Shown in pieces: positions 6,286 to 11,840 of a stretch of 11,840 bases of DNA (within the stretch, counting starts at the first letter, position 1; each line of letters begins with the position of its first letter). The DNA is from Anaerolinea thermophila (GTDB lineage: Bacteria > Chloroflexota > Anaerolineae > Anaerolineales > Villigracilaceae), in contig DYLB01000053.1 of assembly GCA_020722305.1 (NCBI GenBank), positions 1 through 11,840 on the forward strand, given 5' to 3'. Made by a program: the position numbers and the translations under genes. The notes below the pieces were generated by a model. It did no database searches. It worked only from the letters and a program-made list of their open reading frames with translations, and had not been told where the DNA came from.

Positions 6286-8631
6286 ATGGATACCCGCTCG
6301 GAACGCCAATGGGACTGGCTGCTCGCCCTCCTGCTGACCGCCGCCATGCTGACCTCGGCCGGACGGCTGGCCGTCACCTCCTGGACGCCGAAACTCGAAA
6401 CGGTTCAGGTGATGGCCGGGCTTGGCGCGTTGCTGGGCCTGGCCCTCGGCTACAGCCGCTTCGGGCGGCGCGGACTTTTCGGCCTGGCCCTCGGCTACGG
6501 ACTGGTGATCTACCCCTGGTACCTGGGCTGGGTCGAAACGCCCAACCTGCCGGCCCTGGAACGCCTGCTCAGCCTGGGCGGACGCCTGCTGTTTTCCGTC
6601 GGGCTGCTCTTCCGGGGCGAGCCGGTCAAGGACCACGTCTTCTTCGTCACCCTGCTCTCGATCGTTTACTGGGCCATCAGCGTGAGCGCCGGTTTCGCCC
6701 TCCAGCGCCGCGCCAACCTGCTCGGCGCCCTGATCCCCGCCGGAATCGTGCTGCTGGTCGTCCACGGCTACGACAGCTACTTCACCTCGCGGATCACCTT
6801 CGTCGCAATCTACATCTTCCTTTCCCTGGCCCTGGCCGGACGGCTTTACTTCCTCGAACAGCGCGCCGCCTGGCAGTCCCAAAAGGTCTACCTGACCGCC
6901 GAAGCCGGCTCGGTGATGGTCAACAGCCTGCTGGCTGCCTCGGCCTTCATCGTGCTGCTGACCTGGGCGCTGCCCGCCTCGGCCGCCTCCCTGGCGGTCG
7001 CTGCGGATGCCTGGAAACAGCTCACCCGTCCGTGGCGCGAGGCGCAGGAAGACCTGTCGGACGCCTTCGCGGCCCTCGAAGCGACCGTCAACCTGCGCCG
7101 CGAATACTTCGGCGATACCCTCCCGCTGGGCAACAGCGTCCCCGAAGATGAAAGCGTGGTCTTCGTCGTCCAGGTAACGGACAAGCCTTTCCAGCCGCCG
7201 CGCATGTACTGGCGCGGGCGCATCTACGACGTGTTCGACGGCCGCCAGTGGATCACCTCCGAGCCGGTCGGCGTGGTCTTCATCCCCGAAAACGGCAATC
7301 TGAACCTCCCGGAGAAAAACAGCCCGGACATCATGAGTCTGAAGGTCCAGAACCGGATCAGCAGCCTGGGGCTGGTTTACGCCATGCCGCAAACGGTGTG
7401 GATCAGCCGTCCGGCCATGGCCCAATCCTACGTCCGGGAAGACGGCGTGCTGGACCTGGTGATGCTCAACCCCAACCCGCCGATCGCCGCCGGGGAGGTG
7501 TTCGAGACCCGGGCCGCGGTCAGCAATCCCACCATATCCGAGCTGCGCGCCGCCGGCGAGGCGTATCCCGACTGGGTCGTCGAGCGTTACCTGGACGTGC
7601 CGGATAACTTCTCGCCGCGCCTGCGCAGCCTGGCTGAAGAGGTCACGGTCAACGCCGAAAACCCCTACGACAAGGCTGCGGTCATCACCCTCTACCTGCG
7701 CCGCACTGTCGCCTACTCCCGCACGATCCCCGACCCGCCCGCCGGGCGCGACCCTCTCGAATGGATCATCCTCGACCACAAACAGGCTTTCTGCAATTAT
7801 TACGCCACCGCCGAAGTGCTGATGCTGCGCTCGCTGGGCATCCCGGCCCGCCTGGCCCTCGGCTACTCCCAGGGCGATAACAACGGCGTTTCGGGCGAAT
7901 ACACCGTGCGCCAGAGCAACTACCACGCCTGGCCCGAAGTCTACTTCCCCGGCATCGGCTGGGTCGAGTTCGAACCGACCGTCAACCAGAACCCGCTCGT
8001 CCGCCCGCCCGGCGAGTTGAACGATAACGAGGGCGGGCCGAACGCCAATCCCCTGCCGGAAGAACTGCTGCCGCAGCTCGACGGCGGCGAAACCGATCTC
8101 CCCCTCCCCGACGAGAGCGCCGCCGCAGACGCCTCCAGCCTGCGCGCCTTCATCTTCGACTGGCAGCCGTTCCTGCGCACTCTGGGCTGGATGCTGGCCA
8201 TCGCGGCCGTGATCGGGTTCCGGTACCTCGACCAGCAGCGCCACTTCGTAGACCGCATCCCCGGCCTGCTCAAAGCCAACCTGGAACGCCGCAGCATTGC
8301 CACCCCGCGCTGGCTCGACCGCTGGGCCTTCTACGTCAGTCTCAACCCGGTCGCCCGCGCCTACCGCATCATCCCCTGGAGCCTGCGCTGGCTGGGGCAA
8401 CCGCCCGACCCGGCCCACACCCCCGCCGAACAGGCCCGGCTGTTGGGCGAGTCACTGCCTGCGGCCGCACTCTCGATCAGGAACCTGCTCCACGAATACC
8501 AGAAGTCGGTTTACAGCCCCGAACCGGGCGACATCTTCATCGCCCGGCGCGCCAACCGCCTCATCCTGCACGCCGCCGCCCAGGCCTGGGGACGAACCCT
8601 GATACAATCCATCCGCAAACTAATCCCATGA
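6286..8631 (+). CDS. TgpA-like membrane transglutaminase (DUF3488 / transglutaminase core / DUF4129)
   Basis: A 781-residue membrane protein. Roughly eight hydrophobic segments fill residues 10-235 (DUF3488-like). An extracytoplasmic region follows, with a transglutaminase-like core (about 460-570). One further membrane helix (about 626-645) leads to a cytoplasmic tail resembling DUF4129, with the typical HTPAEQARLLGESLP string. The catalytic cysteine is C503 (QAFCNYYATAEVLMLRSLGIPAR) read in two parts, the histidine is H547 (NYHAWPEVYF), and the third member is E563 in FEPT, where many relatives have Asp. The substrate is unknown; relatives are often encoded beside MoxR ATPase and DUF58 genes, which are absent here. 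The ATG at 6286 is chosen over the in-frame TTG at 6250 because the latter is part of a promoter. The stop overlaps the next start by four bases. Confidence 0.9.
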   Translation: MDTRSERQWDWLLALLLTAAMLTSAGRLAVTSWTPKLETVQVMAGLGALLGLALGYSRFGRRGLFGLALGYGLVIYPWYLGWVETPNLPALERLLSLGGRLLFSVGLLFRGEPVKDHVFFVTLLSIVYWAISVSAGFALQRRANLLGALIPAGIVLLVVHGYDSYFTSRITFVAIYIFLSLALAGRLYFLEQRAAWQSQKVYLTAEAGSVMVNSLLAASAFIVLLTWALPASAASLAVAADAWKQLTRPWREAQEDLSDAFAALEATVNLRREYFGDTLPLGNSVPEDESVVFVVQVTDKPFQPPRMYWRGRIYDVFDGRQWITSEPVGVVFIPENGNLNLPEKNSPDIMSLKVQNRISSLGLVYAMPQTVWISRPAMAQSYVREDGVLDLVMLNPNPPIAAGEVFETRAAVSNPTISELRAAGEAYPDWVVERYLDVPDNFSPRLRSLAEEVTVNAENPYDKAAVITLYLRRTVAYSRTIPDPPAGRDPLEWIILDHKQAFCNYYATAEVLMLRSLGIPARLALGYSQGDNNGVSGEYTVRQSNYHAWPEVYFPGIGWVEFEPTVNQNPLVRPPGELNDNEGGPNANPLPEELLPQLDGGETDLPLPDESAAADASSLRAFIFDWQPFLRTLGWMLAIAAVIGFRYLDQQRHFVDRIPGLLKANLERRSIATPRWLDRWAFYVSLNPVARAYRIIPWSLRWLGQPPDPAHTPAEQARLLGESLPAAALSIRNLLHEYQKSVYSPEPGDIFIARRANRLILHAAAQAWGRTLIQSIRKLIP

Positions 8632-10337
8632 CCCCAGAACCTTCCTCCATCCCCATGAACCGGCAGCTCAAGGATTTGAGCGAGCAGGTCGGCAATTTGC
8701 GCACCGCCCTCCACGCCCTGCGCAACACCCTGCCCGCCCACACCCTCGAAACCATCTCCAACATCGAAGGCGCGCTCTTCAAACTCAGCCGCCAGATCGG
8801 AACTTACGAAGAGGAACGCTCGGACCTGTTGGCCCTGACCGACATCTCCAGCGTGATCAACTCCTCGCTCGAACTGGACGAAGTCCTGCGGATCGTTATG
8901 GACACCATCGTCCGGCTGACGGGGGCCGAGCGCGGCTTCCTGATGCTGCGCGACGACGCCGGCGAGATGACCACCCGCGTGGCTCGCAACTGGGAACAGG
9001 AATCGATCAACCCGTCCGAGTTCGCCATCAGCCGCACCATCGTCAAGCGGGTCATCGAAGAAGGCCAGGCGGTGCTGACCACCAACGCCCAGGAAGACCC
9101 GCGCTTCGGCGGCCAGGAGAGCATCATCGCCTTCAACCTGCGCTCGATCCTGTGCGTGCCGCTCAAGGCCAAGAACGACCTGATCGGGGTCATCTACGCC
9201 GACAACCGCATCCGCTCCGGCATCTTCAGCGAATCCGAACGGGACCTGCTGGCCGCCTTCGCCAACCAGGCCGCGGTCGCCATCGAGAACGCCCGCCTGT
9301 TCACCTCCCTGCGCACCACCCTGGCCGAAGTGACCGAACTCAAGCACCTGATGGATAACATCTTCGCCTCCATCGCCAGCGGCGTGATCACCGCCGACGT
9401 GAAGGACCAGATCACCCTCTGCAACCGGGCCGCTGAAACCATCCTCGGCCACAGCGCGGTCGAGATCATCGGCCGCCCGCTGGACGAGGCGCTGGCCTCC
9501 GCCGCGGACGCCATCCTGCCCCAACTGGCTGCCGTCCGCCAGAGCAACGCCCCGATCGTGGACTTCGAGATCTCCCACGTCCTGCCCCGCCGCGGCCACG
9601 TGGACTGGCGGCTCAACATGTCCCCGCTCAAAGATGCCGACCAGACCACCCAGGGCATCGCCATCGTCCTCGACGACCTGACCGAGCGCAAGCGCCTCGA
9701 AGCCCAGCGCCGCCTGTTCGAGCGCATGGTCTCCCCGGCCGTCATCCGCCAGCTCGACCCCGACAGCCTGGCCCTGGGCGGCAAACGGGTGGACATCACC
9801 ATCCTGTTCGCCGACATCCGCGGCTTCACCACCTACAGCGAAAACCTCTCGCCCGAAGAACTGGTCTCGGTGCTCAACCGTTACCTGGCCGCCGGGGCCG
9901 AAGCCGTGCTGGCCCAGGAAGGCACCGTGGACAAATTCCTGGGCGACGCGGTCATGGCCTGGTTCAACTGGCCGATCCACCAGGAGGACCACACCTTGCG
10001 GGCCGTCAAGGCAGCGGTGACCCTGCGCGAGAGCATCCTGCGCCTGCACGCCGAAATGCCGCCCGAGGCGCGCCTGTCCTTTGGGGTGGGCATCCACTAC
10101 GGCGAGGCCGTGCTGGGACTGGTCGGCACCGACCAGCGCCTGGAATACACCGCCATCGGCGACAGCGTCAACACCACCAAACGCATCCAGGAGAACGCTG
10201 CAAAGAACCAGATCCTGATCAGCCGCGAAGCCTACGAGCGGGTCAAGAAACAGGTGGACGCCCTGCGCCTCGACAGCCTCCAGGTCAAGGGCAAGCGTTT
10301 TGCGGTGGAGGTGTACGAGGTGGTGGGGGTGAAGTAG
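8628..10337 (+). CDS. Soluble adenylate cyclase with GAF and PAS domains (class III)
   Basis: A 569-residue protein with no membrane segment. A predicted coiled coil (about 10-65) precedes a GAF domain (about 68-225, ending FANQAAVAIENARLF), a PAS domain (about 238-352) and a class III cyclase domain (about 386-560). Catalytic residues are complete: metal-binding D396 (FADIRGFT) and D440 (DKFLGDAV), purine-specifying K436 and T508, and transition-state N515 and R519 (GDSVNTTKR). The Lys/Thr pair is that of bacterial adenylate cyclases such as CyaC, so ATP to cAMP is expected rather than cGMP. GAF and PAS presumably sense a small ligand or redox state; which one is unknown. ATGA overlap with the transglutaminase gene points to translational coupling. 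An internal ATG at 8655 is a less likely start. Confidence 0.94.
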   Translation: MTPEPSSIPMNRQLKDLSEQVGNLRTALHALRNTLPAHTLETISNIEGALFKLSRQIGTYEEERSDLLALTDISSVINSSLELDEVLRIVMDTIVRLTGAERGFLMLRDDAGEMTTRVARNWEQESINPSEFAISRTIVKRVIEEGQAVLTTNAQEDPRFGGQESIIAFNLRSILCVPLKAKNDLIGVIYADNRIRSGIFSESERDLLAAFANQAAVAIENARLFTSLRTTLAEVTELKHLMDNIFASIASGVITADVKDQITLCNRAAETILGHSAVEIIGRPLDEALASAADAILPQLAAVRQSNAPIVDFEISHVLPRRGHVDWRLNMSPLKDADQTTQGIAIVLDDLTERKRLEAQRRLFERMVSPAVIRQLDPDSLALGGKRVDITILFADIRGFTTYSENLSPEELVSVLNRYLAAGAEAVLAQEGTVDKFLGDAVMAWFNWPIHQEDHTLRAVKAAVTLRESILRLHAEMPPEARLSFGVGIHYGEAVLGLVGTDQRLEYTAIGDSVNTTKRIQENAAKNQILISREAYERVKKQVDALRLDSLQVKGKRFAVEVYEVVGVK

Positions 10338-10378
10338 GGCAGTGGGCAGTATCCAGGGAGCAGTATCCAGTATCCAGT
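10337..10378 (+). repeat. Heptad array with CAGT core, six copies
   Basis: Six consecutive heptads: GGGCAGT, GGGCAGT, ATCCAGG, GAGCAGT, ATCCAGT, ATCCAGT. The first base is the last base of the cyclase stop codon. The unit is more diverged than at 716-757, but has the same seven-base period, the same CAGT core, the same copy number and the same position at a gene end. Confidence 0.75.
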
Positions 10379-10767
10379 GGCAGCCGCGCAGGAACAAAGT
10401 ATATCGTTTCGATTCGGTGATGTCGTTACCGGACCACGTCCTTCATAGTCCTGTCAGATGAATTACCGGAGGGTCCCGGCGGCAGGGTTGACCTTGCGTC
10501 TGACGAGGGGTGATATTGGCAGTTGTTTTTGGGGTGGCACAGAAGGTATAATTTTGGATATAGGCTGTTATGCAGTTACGAAAATCAAACGACTTTCGCC
10601 GCCCAGCCCCCATCTTTGCTGATGGTTTCGGGCGAACAGGTTGCACACAATGCGTTTTCTAAAGAACCAAGTTAAGGCAAAAACCGCTCTTTTTGGGCTT
10701 TCTAATAACGCAAACCGTTGGCACGCCGCCTGCAAAATCAGCACTTGAAAAATCCAGCAAAAAGGTG
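10379..10767. other. Non-coding region between the cyclase and mazE
   Basis: I see no credible gene longer than 30 codons in this stretch. The leftward ORFs at 10443-10646 and 10568-10810 have neither ribosome sites nor recognisable protein character. GC content falls at about 10540, where the DNA becomes like the mazEF block. The region holds a promoter-like TATAAT at 10547-10552 and a small ORF behind it at 10570-10662 (30 codons, ending CTQCVF). No terminator for the cyclase operon was found. Confidence 0.5.
10523..10552 (+). promoter_or_regulatory. Candidate promoter upstream of a tiny ORF
   Basis: A perfect TATAAT (10547-10552) lies 18 bases after TTGTTT (10523-10528, a poor -35). A start near 10559 would give a 5' region of about 245 bases before mazE, or the message of the 30-codon ORF at 10570-10662. 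Confidence 0.3.
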
Positions 10768-10775
10768 TATCTTTG
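10745..10775 (+). promoter_or_regulatory. mazEF promoter
   Basis: TTGAAA (10745-10750) and TATCTT (10768-10773) are separated by 17 bases and stand about 30 bases before the mazE ATG. The -10 region also reads TATCTTTG (10768-10775), which fits the Bacteroidota -7 motif TAnnTTTG with TTG 20 bases upstream. Both readings are possible. Confidence 0.5.
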
Positions 10776-10802
10776 TTGTAGAAACTAACAGGAGATAACC
10801 TT

Positions 10803-11045
10803 ATGCTCACAAAAGTTCAGAAATGGGGCAATAGTCTTGCCCTACGAATACCTAAAGCCTTTGCGGTTGACGCTCAATTGGAGAACAATTCTTTCGTAGA
10901 AATAAGCATCGTAAAAGGCAAAATTATTGTTACGCCAGTTCCAGCCCCAAGTTGGACGCTTGATGAATTGCTTGCAGGCATAACAAAAAATAATCTTCAT
11001 GCTGAAATAGACACGGGTTTTGCCGTAGGAAATGAAGTTTGGTGA
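10803..11045 (+). CDS. mazE: MazE antitoxin (AbrB/SpoVT fold)
   Basis: An 80-residue antitoxin, the usual size. The N-terminal half has the MazE pattern KVQKWGNSLALRIPKAF (4-20) and a swapped-hairpin strand pair through VEISIVKGKIIVTPV, which binds DNA as a dimer. The C-terminal half (DELLAGI, then the end GNEVW) is the segment that covers the MazF active site. A good AGGAGAT stands seven bases before the ATG, unlike most genes in this window. The stop is four bases before the preferred mazF start. It should repress its own promoter together with MazF. Base composition is much AT-richer than in the genes to the left. Confidence 0.93.
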   Translation: MLTKVQKWGNSLALRIPKAFAVDAQLENNSFVEISIVKGKIIVTPVPAPSWTLDELLAGITKNNLHAEIDTGFAVGNEVW

Positions 11046-11049
11046 ACCT

Positions 11050-11400
11050 ATGGCATATATTCCTGATAGCGGCGACATCGTTTGGATTATGTTTAATCCA
11101 CAAACAGGACATGAGCAAGCAGGTCATAGACCAGCGTTAGTTCTGTCCCCGAAGGCATATAACGGCAAAGTTGGATTAGCAATTCTTTGTCCAATAACGA
11201 GTCAGGTAAAAGGCTACCCATTTGAAGTTTTGACACCTGAAGGATTAGAAGTAAAAGGCGCAATTTTATCCGACCAAGTAAAAAGTCTTGATTGGAAAGC
11301 AAGAAAAGCCGAATTTGCATATAAATTGCCGCCTGAAAAATATAATGAAGTCGTGAAGAAATTAAGCACTTTGATTCGCGAGCAACTTCAAAATTTATAA
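11050..11400 (+). CDS. mazF: MazF-family mRNA interferase toxin
   Basis: A 116-residue toxin, close to E. coli ChpB length. It shows the family strings SGDIVWIMFNPQTGHEQAGH, RPALVLSPKAYN and CPITSQVKGYPFEV. R27 and T50 correspond to the catalytic R29 and T52 of E. coli MazF. It is expected to cut mRNA at a short specific sequence when the labile antitoxin is lost; the cut site cannot be deduced. The ATG at 11050 is preferred over 11032, which lies inside mazE: MAYIPDSGD is the common MazF beginning, and GGTGA stands just upstream. The reading frame is intact, so the module is likely functional. Confidence 0.93.
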   Translation: MAYIPDSGDIVWIMFNPQTGHEQAGHRPALVLSPKAYNGKVGLAILCPITSQVKGYPFEVLTPEGLEVKGAILSDQVKSLDWKARKAEFAYKLPPEKYNEVVKKLSTLIREQLQNL

Positions 11401-11409
11401 TCGAGTCTT

Positions 11410-11434
11410 GCACAACAAAAGCGGCACAACAAAA
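11410..11434 (+). repeat. Direct repeat GCACAACAAAA, two copies
   Basis: The 11-mer occurs at 11410-11420 and 11424-11434, a 14-base period, starting ten bases after the mazF stop. Its purpose is unknown; it could be a remnant of a cassette junction or simple chance in AT-rich DNA. Confidence 0.4.
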
Positions 11435-11439
11435 CGTGC

Positions 11440-11476
11440 ACAGATGATGTGGGAAGTCAAGCCCATCTGCTTCTGT
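11440..11476. terminator. Imperfect hairpin downstream of mazF
   Basis: ACAGATGATGTGGG (11440-11453) and CCCATCTGCTTCTGT (11462-11476) pair with two or three mismatches or bulges around an eight-base loop. No T-run follows on the plus strand, so termination is uncertain. It is the only structured element after the toxin gene. Confidence 0.3.
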
Positions 11477-11497
11477 AAATGAAAAGACGAAACAAAG

Positions 11498-11785
11498 ATG
11501 GAAAATTGTCTCGTCTCTTCGGGGGGGGATGAAATTATATCGCAAGGCTGGCGTTGGGAAGCCCGCCCGGTCTATTTTCCGCCCAAAATTTTCGATTTGC
11601 GCCGCAAAAAAGGTAAAAATGGCAGCACAAGCCCGCCGCGCGAAGCCGCTGCGCGCGAGTTGTATCAAAAACTCCGCGCCGTCCCACAAGGGGATGATAA
11701 ACCGTGGATTGAACCCTGGCTGGGCGAAGAAGAACTCTTTCCTGACATGGATTGGAACATGGAGATCGAAAAAGCCGTTGATTAG
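11498..11785 (+). CDS. Hypothetical ORF, possibly a gene fragment
   Basis: A 95-codon ORF of unrecognised family. After the first few codons it reads like real protein: ISQGWRWEARPVYFPPKIFD, a basic patch (RRKKGK), a helical stretch REAAARELYQKL, and an acidic tail ending EIEKAVD. No convincing ribosome site precedes the ATG. A run of eight G (11521-11528) lies in codons 8-11. With seven G the protein would instead begin at an ATG at 11479 (MKRRNKDGKLSRLF). After the TAG stop the same frame stays open for 18 more codons to the window edge. The alternative frame at 11529-11813 is less protein-like. A decayed gene, a sequencing slip or a real small gene are all possible. Confidence 0.35.
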   Translation: MENCLVSSGGDEIISQGWRWEARPVYFPPKIFDLRRKKGKNGSTSPPREAAARELYQKLRAVPQGDDKPWIEPWLGEEELFPDMDWNMEIEKAVD

Positions 11786-11840
11786 TTGGCTCATTGGGAA
11801 TTGGCGTGGTTAAAACCTTTTGGTACACGGATACTTCGAC

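Noticed and set aside
6268..8418. Leftward ORF of 716 codons opposite the transglutaminase
   Set aside because: Antisense shadow, repetitive Gly/Asp/Val/Gln composition, no start signal.
8511..10397. Leftward ORF of 628 codons opposite the cyclase
   Set aside because: Same reason: the cyclase reading frame has all catalytic residues, and the opposite frame has no recognisable domain.
10540..11480. mazEF as an integron cassette with attC sites
   Set aside because: I looked for paired GTTRRRY and RYYYAAC boxes on both sides. Only partial matches such as GTTATGC near 10568 were found, without a partner, and the hairpin at 11440-11476 lacks them.
11093..11794. Leftward ORF of 233 codons opposite mazF
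   Set aside because: Overlaps the well-supported mazF frame, has no ribosome site and no family resemblance.
1..11840. CRISPR array, tRNA or rRNA genes, transposase
   Set aside because: No evenly spaced direct repeats of 25-40 bases, no cloverleaf or rRNA sequence, and no transposase or integrase ORF were seen.

Overview
The window looks like a chromosomal segment of a high-GC bacterium, most plausibly a Chloroflexota (Anaerolineae-type) genome. This is an inference from gene style: a receptor kinase with a Pro/Thr stalk and TolB-like propeller, a DUF3488/DUF4129-type transglutaminase, a GAF-PAS-cyclase, few strong Shine-Dalgarno sites, and CAGT-containing heptad repeats between genes. No rRNA, tRNA or phylogenetic marker gene is present to confirm it. 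From about 295 to 10337 the DNA is GC-rich and tightly coding. From about 10540 to 11500 it is clearly AT-richer.

Layout. (1) 1-82: start of a leftward gene cut by the window edge. (2) 295-3156: a rightward metal/peroxide module, made of a PerR-like Fur-family repressor and a P1B-4-type metal-exporting ATPase (SPC and HEGST motifs). A textbook sigma-70 promoter (TTGACA-17-TATAAT) lies in front, overlapped by a Per-box-like sequence. The module ends at a strong hairpin terminator followed by a repeat-like inverted element. (3) 6102-3339, leftward: a transmembrane Ser/Thr kinase with an extracytoplasmic beta-propeller, a terminator, then a small two-TM DUF3592 protein. (4) 6286-10337, rightward and divergent from the kinase: a membrane transglutaminase (TgpA-like) whose stop overlaps the start of a soluble GAF-PAS-adenylate cyclase (ATGA overlap). 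(5) 10338-10802: a non-coding stretch with a heptad array and two candidate promoters. (6) 10803-11400: a mazEF toxin-antitoxin pair in AT-rich DNA, probably acquired. (7) 11401-11840: a hairpin and an unrecognised, possibly broken ORF beginning near a G8 run.

How the genes may work together. The PerR-like regulator and the P1B-4 ATPase match the logic of Bacillus PerR-PfeT, where peroxide or iron stress derepresses Fe(II) efflux; the real metal here is not known. The centre is a signalling block with kinase and cyclase operons back to back around a 183-bp shared promoter region. The transglutaminase and cyclase are probably translated together.

I did not find a clearly new multi-gene system. 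The most unusual items are: the PerR-like protein with Asn where PerR has its second oxidation-site region histidine; the ATPase N-terminal extension with a degenerate HMA fold and a Cys/His cluster; and two 42-bp arrays of exactly six heptads, each starting at or across a stop codon.
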